Source: Otis tarda (lineage: Eukaryota > Chordata > Aves > Otidiformes > Otididae). Taken from it: 64,000 nucleotides of DNA. The DNA lies in the NCBI GenBank assembly GCA_026413225.1, contig CM048552.1, forward strand, positions 81,197,001 to 81,261,000, in the 5' to 3' direction. Shown here one piece after another: positions 48,868-60,670 of the stretch (position 1 is the stretch's first letter; every line of letters starts with the position of its first letter). A program made the translations under genes and the position numbers. The notes under the pieces are model-generated. The model was not told where the DNA came from and did no database searches. It saw only the letters and a program-made list of their open reading frames with translations.

Positions 48868-50920
48868 GAAGAAGTAATAACATTTTCAAACCAACTGTAG
48901 TTCTGGTCCAAATCAGTTTTAAGATTCTAGTTTGGGAATGACAGGATCAAATTCTCACAAGCCTTCTCAGGAGATTATGGCCCAGCAAAGATTAAGATAT
49001 TTCTGCTGTCTTGATCTGGACCCAGAAATTCTTTCCACTTCTGAATCTGCTTTCCAGCCAGTGCTGCTAAGGTGTATTTGAATCAGAAAATTAGACTCAA
49101 AGTAGTTGTTTTTCTCTCTCCTTTGTCCTCTTCTCTCCTCCCATGTCCTAACCCCCACCACTCGCCAAAGTTTCACTCCCTCCTGTCTCTACCTTGCTGC
49201 CAAAAAAAAAGGAAAACAAAAACCTCACAGCTCACCCTCCTTTTTTAATAAGATCAGATTTCGAGGCTTTGGTTTTGACTCATGTCTATATGAGGTAAAA
49301 ACTACTCAGCTTTTTGTCCCCCCAGTCTTAAGACCTGATGTTGCTCTGGGTTTTTGGTAAAAATGAGATTAATATCCTTGTGTAGTCCCAATAACAAATA
49401 TTTTCATTTATTTTTCTTTTGCATTCAGTTTTTGCATGGATTCTATGGAATCACACAGCCTACAGGACTAGATTGATACCTGGTCTTAAGCCAACCTGTT
49501 TTTTCCTGTGTTCTTAAGTGTTCCCACTGATTCTGTTTTCTGACATGTTTTTGGATTGCCATGGGATGATGCTGTCAAGTAGAAATATAATTATCTGTTT
49601 GATTTTTTTTCATCTACTGTCGAAATACTTTGCAAGGTGGCCCTCAGCTTTAAGGGCAGGAAGCACAAATGTACACATGCATACAGAGATACCCATTCAT
49701 CTATCACAGATGTTGTCACATTGAGCTAATCATGCAGTTCATTTAAGAAACTAGTTGAAGGCAGAGACTGAGTTTTGCACTCTTTCAGGATATAATTATG
49801 ACAACATGGAATCGCTGTAATAACTATGCACATTCTTTTTAGTAAGATTTGGGGGGTAGGTGGGAGAAGGGTTCTGATAGTACTGAAATTATTTGCAACA
49901 AGCCCTTTCTTCTGTTTTTGAGGAGCAAAAAAGCCTAATTCAGCTGCCTGCTCCGGTGTGGCTCATTGAAGTATGTGCCAAGTGTGTAAACGAAACTCTG
50001 CAGAACTGGCAAGCCTGCAGAAGGTCAAGCCCTGAAGTGCATGTTGTTTGTTAGCAGAAGCTCTAGCAGAACACCAAGGGAACGATGGGTGCAGTGCCAC
50101 CAGTTAGCTGAAGATGAAATAACTATTTAAGCAACACAGCATCTCTGTCCACAGGAGTGCATATTTGCTTCTTTGGTGGTACATTGTAAGGGAGGAGGTT
50201 TTCCAAGTACAGAGGAGGAATCTACTCCTAACAGACAACTTACATTTCATGGGTTGTTCCTCGCTTGAGGGACTTAAGTTCCAACCTCCTGCACTGAAAG
50301 TCCACTGGCATAAACAACCTACCACGCTTTTGGCCTGATCTTGCAATTGGCTCTGCCTGAGGACCGATCTGTGCTGAAGTAGAGTTCCTTTGACTTCACT
50401 CAGTCTCTAAGATGGCACGTATATCCACTAGCCCCAGAGAAGGCAGTAGGGCTGGGGAGCTAATGCTGGCAAATAGATTTTAGGTAGCAAGTAAATGTTT
50501 TTCCTTCTGCTTTTAATGAAATCACATCAATCAAAATCCATACCTGCCTTAACTGCCCAGAGCTGCTTGGCTTCATGACCTGCTACAGAAAATGATCATC
50601 TGTTTTGTCCTGTGTATATATCTAGCCATTAATAACAGGTAACCTCTCCAAACTGTGCAGCAGAAGGGAGAACACAGCATCTCCAGCAGTGTCAGAGCTT
50701 TTTGGTTTTCAGACGCTTTGCTGGTTTCGTATTATGTTAGCCACTGAGATTGCTGTGCCTGCCTGAAACACTGTGTTACAAAATGCAATGTTTGAGGAAC
50801 GTTATCTATCTGCTGCTTGGAAGGCCAGGTAGTGAATCTCATGCAGCAGAGTTCATGATTCTGAAAGTGTCACTCCACTGACTTGATGAGTAAAACCAGA
50901 TACCCCACAGCAAGGGCTTT

Positions 50921-51145
50921 AATCACAGAATCATAGAATCTTTAAAGTTGGAAAAGACCTCCAAGATCATCAATTCCAACTGTCAGCCTAACACCACCAT
51001 GACCCTAAACCATGTCCTGAAGTGCCACGTCTACACGTTCTTTGAACACCTCCAGGGATGGTGACTGCACCACTTCCTTTGGCAGCCTGTTCCAGTGCCT
51101 GATCACTCTTTCAGTAAAGAAACTGCTTGATCACTCTTTCCATTA
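50921..51145 (-). mobile_element. CR1 LINE fragment, minus strand
   Basis: It starts AATCACAGAATCATAGAATC, the reverse complement of a CR1 3' terminus. It continues with blocks typical of CR1 in reverse, such as GGAAAAGACCTCCAAGATCA, CACCTCCAGGGATGGTGACT and GGCAGCCTGTTCCAGTGCCT. TGATCACTCTTTC occurs twice near the right edge (51100 and 51128), suggesting a small duplication at or after insertion. Confidence 0.93.
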
Positions 51146-52949
51146 GCACCTAGAATCCATAAGAATGAGGTCAGAATGGACAAGGAATATGTAAGACTTG
51201 AACCTCATCACTTGACACAAAGTGGTAAAGAGAAAAGAAATTAGTTTTAAATCAGAGTGTCAAGAGTTTTTTACATATTTTCTGGGTCTGGGAGCCCCTC
51301 ACATGAAAAATTCATGTGCAGAGATGAAGGCACAGAGAGCTACGTGTAGACAGGATAATCAGTGCATGGGTCCTGCTTTCAGTCTGCCTTCAGAGGCTGC
51401 ACTTCTTTCTCATTGCTTTGTGCACTGGATGGCCAGACATGGTTTTGAACAATAGGGATAAAGTTCCTCCTGTCAAAGGAGATGAATTGAGAGTTCTCAC
51501 TTTGTAGTGGCTTTGCCCAGGATTAAATGATTGCATGGGATGCCAGTGACCAGACTAGAGAATCAGACCTGTGAGGTGACCTTCTTTGAGCTGAGAGTAG
51601 GTGATGAGGCGGAGGGGCTGGCTTATGCTGGAGGGGAGGAGTACCACCACTAAAAACTCCTCACATCAGTGGTGCTGGCCATTATGTCATGTCACAAGTA
51701 GGATGAGGAAGAGCCAAGATGCCCACCAGTCCCCACTTTACTTTTTGTTCTTATCACCGTTCATCAGGTGCCATGTCACATTTAATATTTTCCATCTGCT
51801 TTTGGCCAATATGGTCTGGTACTGCTCAACAGCAGAAACCTGTTGATTCTGGACTGCTAACTACTACTGGCTGGCACACCAAACTGTAGGGTGACTTAAG
51901 TGTGGTGGAAGACAGACAGAATTGTTTCCAATGTACACCTAAGGAGGCCCTCAGTAAAGCAAACATTGATTTTGGAGAAGGGGTTTTTTATTTTTTTTTA
52001 CCTGTCTGCTGCCAACAGGCTGTAAATAGGATCCCTATATTTTTCCCTTTTGATACTAATCCACATTGGAGCTCATCAGCAACCTTTAAGCCAATAGAAG
52101 TTGCTGAACATTGCTAGAAGCCACACACACCTCAGAACAGATGAGGTCCCTACTACTTGTCATGGACCAGTTACAAGGAGGAAAGGTACTGCAGGCAACA
52201 CGGCAGCCCACGGGTGGCCTGTGACTGCTGGTTCCCTGGGTTCATCTTGCCTTCATGGACTAACTCCCACTATTATAAATCATATAGGTATGAGTTTCTT
52301 CCTGGAGCAACTTGTTTGCTTTATTTATTTGGAAAATTTCAGTAACTGCACTCACCGCAGCTTCTTTTTCTGCTGCTGAACTTGCCATAACTGAGGCTCG
52401 CTCAAGAATGTTTAGTCTTAACAGTGTGTGATTTCCCCTCGTGATTTCTGAACCACATACTGAATAGATGTGCTGGTAAAGTGCAGTAAATACATTTCCA
52501 GATAAAGTAACGGTATCTCAGAAATGACCCACTTCTCTAGAGACAGAATGCCATGGATTTGAGGCACCCTCAGACTGAAAAAGACCTGGACATCCTGTCT
52601 CATTCCCTCCAGCCCCCAATTTTAAGATCAGTGAAACATTTAGAACAGAAAACAATCTATTTTTAGGACAATCACACAGTCACTCTGGGTATTATTTATA
52701 TTTAAATTAAAACCAGCTTTTAGGCTTTCAGCTAACTGAGAGCACTAATGTTATTTAAGGAGGAAAAAGAAAAAAAAAAGAAAAGGTTTAAAATAATTAA
52801 TTTGAACCTAGCATCACATGCTGAGAGGAAACAACAGCACCCTGCGATGGCTACTCGCTTTAGAAAGTTGGAGGAAAGAAGCGGTCAGATGTGCTATGCA
52901 CTTATACAGAAGTGACTACCAGGGCACGGTTTACAGAAGTCCCACACAT
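51146..52949. other. Intergenic DNA
   Basis: This mixed-composition DNA has short frames on both strands (60-92 codons) and no recognisable product. I see no transposon, RNA gene or promoter here. Confidence 0.6.
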
Positions 52950-53170
52950 GCTTTGTGGCAAAGTAATAGTTAAAACATTGCTTGGGCTGAGTCAAATGCC
53001 CAGCAGTGCCTGTTTGGAACATTTTCCTTTGAGTCACTTTGTTTGAAATGTAATAGATGACTGGTCAATCTGTTGTTAGAGCCTCTGTAGTTGTTGCCTG
53101 GAATATTATTCCAAAATGTTTACTCCACAGAGGTGTCTCATGAGCGGTACCTCTTACTCATATCTGTCAC
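52950..53170. promoter_or_regulatory. Candidate enhancer with paired AP-1 sites
   Basis: Two exact TGAGTCA AP-1 sites occur at 52988-52994 and 53030-53036. Between them is GGAACATTTTCC (53016-53027), whose TTTTCC half lies three bases from the second AP-1 site, an NFAT/AP-1-like layout. GGAATATTATTCC at 53100-53112 is a perfect palindrome. Site identity is seen; enhancer function is inferred. Confidence 0.3.
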
Positions 53171-56100
53171 TTTTTTAGGAGGGGTAATTTGAACTCGCTC
53201 TGTTTTGTTGTTCACATCTCGCAGATGTTCAGGCAAGCAGGGGTGTTTCCTTCAGCCATCCTGTCACTGCATATGCTTCCAAGATGAATTCAGGGCCAGA
53301 TTTAAAAGTGACTGAAGTGAACAGAAAGACAAATTAAAGTCAAGTATATTCAGAACAAAAAATATTTCCAGTACAACCAAAGACTCTGCGTAAAAGTGAA
53401 AGGATCAATGTTTCTGCTGATGGGTCAGTGAGAAGTCCAGATCTATTGTAGAAGCTGTTGTCATGGAAGTCAAAGAGTGAAAAGCCTTGACGTAACAATC
53501 CCTGATATGCCCAAAATCCAAGATTAGCGAGGTATAAATACGTTTTAGTGGAGTTTTGGAAAAGCCTGAGGCAAAGGAGGCTCTATGTGATTTATCACTT
53601 GATAGATCTTTACACAGCCATCCACTGTGGTCCTTAAACAATCAAGGCACTCCTGCCACTAACTCCATGCAATCTGAAACTGAAGGGGAGCTGGAATGAA
53701 CATGGGGCTGGTGAGTTTGACCTTAAATTTCAGAGTACCTGCACTGTCAGATCCTTTTGGTAAGTGATGGTGAACTGGAGCTTGTGCTGCCACACAATGC
53801 CTGTTTAAATTGAGAGAGAGGAGAGCTCCAGCAGCATGGGAGGCATCAAGACCTGGGATGCTCCATGACATACACAGAGGTAGGTATCATCCTGGGCTAG
53901 CTTTCAGAGAAGCTTTGATTTGCACTTTGTACCAGGAGATGTGTTTGATGTAACTATCCTTTTCAGACAGTAAAGTTGTGGGGAAAGAAATAGTTCCTTT
54001 CCTAGTGGAAAATATGTAAATAGCTCTACAGAATTAAGTTTTCATGAGTCTTTTAAAAATGCTTTTTCTTCTTTATGCTGTTGACTAGGATCTAATCTTG
54101 ATGGCTCAGCTTAAAGCACTTGTGAAACCTTTGCAGGTGTAGGAGATGCCAATATCACACTTAACCTCTCTGTCAGAGTTTCGGCGTGGGCTTGACAGGG
54201 GATATCACCTGGTTCAGCTGGCAAGTGCTCTCATACTGTTTGTTCCAAGGCCTGTTAGAGTTACGAGCTGCCTGTATTACAGGAGATCATGAGTTAGTGT
54301 TGCTTTACACAGGGACTCTGGAGAATAAACAGAAGGCCCTCATGTGAAAAGATCCCGGAAAGCATCAGTGGGAAAATGCTGAGATCTCTCCTGCTGTCCG
54401 CTCTGAGAGTAATGGGGTGATGCAGCCTTGCCAGGAAGGGGAGGTATGAGTCCCATGGGAGTATCTCAGGGTCGCACTGTGAGGTCATACTTGCAGCACA
54501 GGACTACAACCTTTCTCTGGTACTTTGCTTCTGAGCATAAAGTTGTGAGTTACAGAGGAGTCTGGGTGAAGAACTTGTGTGAAACCTGTGTTGTGGCAAG
54601 AGCTGCCATTGGTGATAAAGCACCCCAAAGTTTTGAAAAGACCAACCTGAAGTGCAACAGTTGTCTGTGTGGGAGGATGGAGTGGCAGAAATAATCTTGT
54701 GTTGGAGGGACTGCTTAGAGGATGAACATTTCCTAAGCTCTTGATCAATATCCCCCTGGCTCCCCCGCTCCCCCTGCTGCACTTACCTCTTTTTAATTCG
54801 AACAATCAAGCAAACCACAGAAAGCATACGTGCTGTGAATTCTGCGTTTTAGTAAAATGTCTAGCAATTAATAGGAAGCAGTTGTGACCTCATCTGGCAA
54901 CGTATAAAAGCCAGTTCTAAAAATGGTGTTTAAAACAGTGACATTTAATTGGTAGCTGCCAGAGAAGGACACACACAAACTTTGTTTAAGCATAACCTGA
55001 TTTTCACCATGAAGGAATCTGGAGATGTTTTGACATATTTACATTATGTAATGGAAGTGTTAAATAGGAAGTGAGAAGTCAACTTTTTTCTTAAAAACCC
55101 CTATTTATGTTTACATACCCAGACAAAATTTAACACTACAGTAATGCCCTACTCCTTTTTTCCTTTCCATACTTTTGTCCCATGTCTCTGTTGTTTACAT
55201 TCCAGTTAATTTGAGCAGGCTGATGGTCAAAGTCAATTACTTCATTGTCCTTTTTTGTGTAAAAGCAGCACTATAATTGTAAATTACAGATTTATTAATG
55301 AAACATCTGAAGCTTCCAAGAATCATTAGCAGGCAGGATGGAAAGATGTATCCTACGCATGCTGCTGGATTACTTACTGTCTTGTGTATACTTAGGGAAA
55401 AACACCAAAAAATGTGAGTCACGTCATTTAGAGCATAAATCTGACATTCTGGAAAAATATGCAATGGAGATAACAGCTAGGGAGTTGACAGAGCTATACT
55501 CAAGGCTGAGAGTGGGAAGAAGGTGGCTCTCCTTCACTGTTATGTCCCTCTAGCTTTAACTGCTGCTTACTTGGAAGGAGGAATGAGTTTGGGTGACATT
55601 TACAGCATCTTAAATAAATCCTTTGTTAAATTATTCTGGCCCAAATGCTCTTTTGAACTGGTCTCTTCACTGAGGATAATGAGAGGGCAAACCACTTCAA
55701 CATTCTTCGGTTTCTAGTCTGATCCACATGACTCCACCTAGGTGGCAGGTTCAATAGGTGCTCTATTAATGGCTTTCTGTTTGGGAAGGTCTGTCCTTAG
55801 AGCAACTACTGTCCATCTTGTCCCAGAAAGGGAAACAGTGAAAAGGGACTGTTCTGTTAATCATTTAGGGAACAGTTCAGGGTCTGATAGGCTTGAGTTT
55901 GAAATCAGCAAGGGTAAAGAGCAATAGTAAAAGCTTACTTATTTTTCTTATTCAACTGTATCTCACCAATATCTTCGTAATGCATTTTGATATCTGTATT
56001 GCTATCACTGGTTTTTAAGATGGGAATCTAAAAAATGATCTCATGTCCAGAGATGAATTCAGATGTTTTTGACTAATAGTTCCCAAAGTGTGGGCAGGTG

Positions 56101-56851
56101 TTGGTTCAAAGGGCCGTAGAAATCGCATGAAACCTCCTTGCCCTTGTGCTATAGAAAACAGGGAAACAAATGAACAGCTGACAGTTGTCCAAAAATCTCA
56201 GCAAGAGATAAAATGGTTGAGGCAGTTGTATGGGCAAGGGAGCAAACCCCTGTTGGAAGCAGAGAGAAAATGCTCAGCATGCAAGTTAGTGAGGTAGAGA
56301 AAACCTGCAGGCAATGGCGGAACTCCCATTCACTTCTAGGGAACAGGTTTTAACCTCTGATCTTCTCAGCATTAGCCCTGTTCCACAGGGCTTATCACTT
56401 GGTCCCTTAACCCACTGATCTACATAGTCTTTGGCCTTTCTTCTGCCAATGTACATATAGAAACTGCTGGTTTTTACCTTCCTTGCTAGTTTTAACTTCA
56501 GATGAGCTTTGGCTTTGGCCTGACTGTATTCCTGCTCATGCAACTTAAGCAGACATGGCATGTGTAGTCTTAGAATTTTGCCATTTACCTTTACAGTTTT
56601 TGATATTTACAGTACTAGTGCTATCAGGCCACCCTAATTCTCCAGAAATAGAAGAAAAAAGTCTGTTGTAGTTCAGTTAATTCAGGGTGGTTAAATGGCA
56701 GCCCATTTAAAATTGTGAATTGGTTTTACTGGTTTTAGCCTCATCTCCTCTGCCTTCAAGAACTTAATCTATTATTTATTCTAGCCACTCAGAGGGCTTT
56801 TCTCTGTATGACTAATGGCAAGGAGTAATGTGCAGATCCTAACTGGTGCTG
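53171..56851. other. Intergenic DNA
   Basis: No gene was recognised. Frames up to 106 codons at 54485-54805 lack any known motif. The stretch 54880-55340 has balanced composition and homeodomain-like AATTA motifs, and it resembles conserved non-coding DNA by appearance only. Confidence 0.55.
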
Positions 56852-57500
56852 TCATAGAATCATAGAATAGTTTGGGTTTGAAGGGACCTTTAAAAGTCAT
56901 GTAGTCCAACCTCCCTGCAAGGAGCAGGGACATCTTCAACTGGATCAGGTTGCTCAGAGCCCCATCAAACCTGGCCTTGAATGTTACCAGGGATGGGGCA
57001 TCTACCACCTCTCTGGGCAACCTGTTCCAGTGTTCCACCACCCTGGTTGTAAAAAATTCCTTCCTTGTGTCCAGTCAGAATCTACCCTCTTTTAGTTTAA
57101 ATCCATTACCTCTTGTCCTATTGCAACAGGCCCTGCTAAAGAGTTTGTCCCCATCTTTCTTATAAGCCCCCTTTATGTGGGGCTGAAAGGCCGCTATAAG
57201 GTCTCCCCGGAACCTTCTCTTCTCCATGCTCAACAACCCCAACACTCTCAGCCTGTCCTTACAGGAGAGGTGCTCCAGCCCTCTGATCATCTTCATGGCC
57301 CTCCTCTGGACCCTCTCCAACTGGTCCATGTCCTTCTCGTGTTGGGGGCATCAGAGCTGGACGCAGTACTCCAGGTGGGGTCTCACAAGAGCAGAGGGGC
57401 AGAATCACCTCCCTTGACCTGCTCACCAGGCTTCTTTTGATGCAGCCCAGGATGCAATTGGCTTTCTGGGCTATGAGTGCACATTGTCAGCTCATGTCAG
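56852..57500 (-). mobile_element. CR1 LINE fragment, about 650 bp, minus strand
   Basis: This is the longest CR1 copy in the window. The 3' end is at 56852 (TCATAGAATCATAGAATAG). Read in reverse, 57329-57075 encodes [20 protein letters not shown] and then LRVLGLLSMEKRRFRGDLI. Beyond a frame break, 57041-56950 gives EHWNRLPREVVDAP. All are typical of the C-terminal part of the CR1 reverse-transcriptase protein. It is 5'-truncated near 57500 and broken by at least one frame change, so it is inactive. It is less decayed than the other copies here. Confidence 0.96.
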
Positions 57501-60500
57501 ACTGTTTTAATTTACATGAGATGCTGTAAAAAGTGTGGCTTTATTGGTTTGGCCCCTGAACCACCCAGGTAATGTCTGAAATGGGCCTGAGCATACAGAA
57601 GCTGACCACCTTGAACAAAATCTGTCTTCTGATCTGCAGTCTATAATTCAATGTCCTTTGCAGTCTCATTCTGAGTGGGTCAAACAAAGAGATTTTCCCT
57701 GCTATGGTGGATATCCTGCTTTGAAACAACTCAGTCAGGTCTTAGAAAGGGGGAGGGATCCACATCCTCTCTCTCAGAGGGAGTGAGCTGCTTGACAGAA
57801 CAAGGAACTGGCTTGGAATAGCAGATGAAAGGATATTATGATGTGTCAGTAAGGCAAAGGAGACCCCAGGCAGCTCTGATTTAGACTCAGCTGTTAATCA
57901 AAAATTCTGGGGGAAATCCAAGCCTCCAGAGCTTGAACAGAAATAGAAAAGGCTGTTTTGTATTATACAAGCACATAAAGCTCTGCTAAAGGGGAAATCC
58001 AACCGGAAAAGGGCTTTTCGCCCTATCCAGCTTCTAGCTTGTGCTGAAGCAGTAAGAGGCACAGAGTGCTGGGCACTCTTCTGGAGTAGCTTGCATAGTA
58101 ACCTGCAGCGTGAGTATAGATACGCAAACACTCCGTGGGTATTCTGCTTGAAAATCCCTTTACATGGTAGTCACTGATACCAGTCCTGCTCAGGCTAATT
58201 GTCACTTAGGATCCCTCCATATCCATAGACTTCATCCAAAACGCGGTGAGGACAATGTAAAGATTCTCTTTGACTTTAATGGGCTTTGAATGAAGCCTGT
58301 AAAACAACCTGACATCTGCAGTGCATACTTAGACCTTAATGACCTTTTTTTCCCTGGGGCTCTGGAATACCACTCCAACATCTGGGAACCTTCCCTTTCC
58401 TGGTGTTTCCCATTTGATATATATATTTTTAACAGATTAAGAAGTATAAGCTGCAAGCCAATTGGATCCTCATTTGCTGGGTTAGTTCAGGTTCTGCTGC
58501 AAATCATAATGTCAAATAATTCTTTCCAGACCTTACTCTCATGCTGAGAAACTGGGACAGACTGTGTAGCAAGGGATGCTTAAGTTTGGTCTTTTTCGGT
58601 TGAAGGGAGCAATATTGCATATTCTTGAGAACAGAGGGGGAAAAAAAAGAGATACCATTATTATCTTTCAAAGGGTAATTGCAGCTTATGTCTTCAAGCA
58701 AATAAGAAAAAAGATCTGCTGCTGAGTCAATTCACCTGACACCAGCATAAGGGTTGAGATGGTTTGCCTAGCATAAATATTGCATGTCGCTTTGGGCTTT
58801 TGTCCTTTTTACTCTGCACTTCAACAACTCTGAGAATAGGAAACCACCACTTTTGTCCACAAAAGCCTGACTACACATGCTCACAGCAGGAATTTTACAG
58901 GGTTTGTCTTTCAGGGAAGTGGCAAACGCTGCCTCCTTACATAACAGCAGTGGTGAAAGGAAAAAGGAAGGAGTCTAAACCACTTGGACAAGCCTGGGCT
59001 GAATCACAGAGACTGAAAGTGACCACTGAAACATAAAATGTCCACTTGGAGCAGAAGATGGGAGGCTGAGGGTGTTGTCAGTAGCAGCAGGGAGGGGGAA
59101 AAGGGAGGGAGATGCGAAGAGAGAGAGTTTCCCCAGCCCAAAAACTGGAGTGGTTAAGGCTGAGGAGAATTGAAAGATAATTGCAAGGCAGGTTTAAAGC
59201 TTGAGGAGAGGAGAATACCTATATATCTCTTTCCTTTATTAATACTCTGATCTGCATGCTATAAATCTTTTTGGTGAAGTAAGACTGGCTTGGTTTTTGA
59301 TTTGATGGTGCTCATAAGTCTGAAGTGGGAAATGGCTTACAGGTTGGAAAATGGGATTGCTATCATGAAATCATGACCAGTCCCAAAATATTTGGTCCTT
59401 AAGTTTCCATTCATGGTCTCTAAGACAGCACTCAGGCCACAGCAAAAAAAGATCTGAAGTGTGGCTTACCACAAACACTCCTTGAAATCCCAACTAGCAG
59501 TCTGGCACTTTCTCTAGCTCACTTCTCATGTCTCCAAGCCACTCATCTATCTGCTGATCGTGTTAGGCATGAACAGCATCCAGAACTCTCTCCATCTGGA
59601 TTCTTGTATATGATTTTTAGAAAGACTCCAAAACAGACTCTGTTTCTTTTCTTTGTTTTTGTTTCTACTTTGTTATTTTTTCCATGTCCACATTCAGAGC
59701 TTAGATGTTACTGTGGTTGCCTTTTTCACAATGACATGCTCATAATTAATCTCTACACTTTAGAAGCATCAGTGTCTGGTTTAGGATACATCAAGATCTC
59801 AGACTTAGAATATTTATGTGCAAAACTGTGCCTGCACTTAAGGAGGCAGCATAGAAAACCCTATCCTAAACTTCTCTTTATGCAGGGATTTGCACAAGTG
59901 CCAAGCCAGAATTAAATTAGTTTCTTTAAGACTTATATTTTCCCATGTTTTCTATTACTGAAAGGTCATGATGTTTTTTAAAGGTCTCTGCTGTTTCTAG
60001 GTTAGTTTCTTCTTCTGCAGCAACCTGTAGGGAAGTCATAATGCAGTGTTTATGATGACATCCCTTTCGTGCTGTGGAAAGAATTTTAATGTCATGGATT
60101 CCACCTTATGACTGGAGAGATGGGCTTGAACTGGAATCTCAAAATCACACAACCCCAAACTAGGTGGAATTTGAATCCTCAGCTGAACTTAAATTTTGGA
60201 AGCCAAAACTCTGTTTTCATCCTCTATCTTCCAGTCTTTGAAGAAGTTTAGATCTGGGATGCTCTGGCTCAAATTCCTGTCTAATGGTGGCTTCAATGCC
60301 AGAAAAAATGGGAAGGAGAAGGCAGGAAATATAGAAATAAATAGAACCCCTAAATGGAAAAAAGTGGTAAGAAAATCTATGAAATAACAATCAACAATGA
60401 AGGAGCTGGTTTTCTGTCTGTCCAGTCACCTCCCTTTGCAAAGTTCACTAGTAAATAATTTGCTTTCTTTGTAGACTGTCATTTTACCTACCCACTTGGG

Positions 60501-60584
60501 TCATTCTTAGTGGCATAGCTTTTAACACCTCACCATGCCATCTTTTAGGCTGAAAAAATGCCTGCGAGTTAAGGAAGGGCTGTA
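57501..60584. other. Intergenic DNA
   Basis: No gene or named repeat was recognised. Purine-rich tracts occur near 59080-59120. Short frames of 60-103 codons on both strands show no recognisable motif. Confidence 0.58.
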
Positions 60585-60670
60585 ACATCTCCCCTTTACA
60601 AATGGGAAAACCACAGTGTGGAGAAATTAAACAACAGACCTAAGGTCACACTAGAAGAATGACAGAGGAG
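60585..60670 (-). mobile_element. MIR-like fossil SINE, minus strand
   Basis: ACATCTCCCCTTTACAAATG then GGAAAACCACAGTGTGGAGA and CCTAAGGTCACACTAGAAG follow the core of the tRNA-derived MIR element in reverse. In that element CCCCATTTTACAGATGAGGA precedes a run like AAGGTCACACAGCTAG. About 85 bp survive. MIR copies are old in amniotes and scarce in birds. A related CORE-SINE is possible. Confidence 0.6.

Larger units (their letters stand above)
48013..50920. other. Intergenic DNA
   Basis: This stretch holds a G-rich tract at 48628-48647, a long T-tract ending CCCCACAG at 48867 and a short old-repeat motif (GGCCTGATCTTGCAA) at 50332. No gene was recognised. Confidence 0.6.

Noticed and set aside
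57075-57329. Protein-like frame with [13 protein letters not shown]
   Set aside because: It is the CR1 reverse-transcriptase remnant already annotated, not a host gene.
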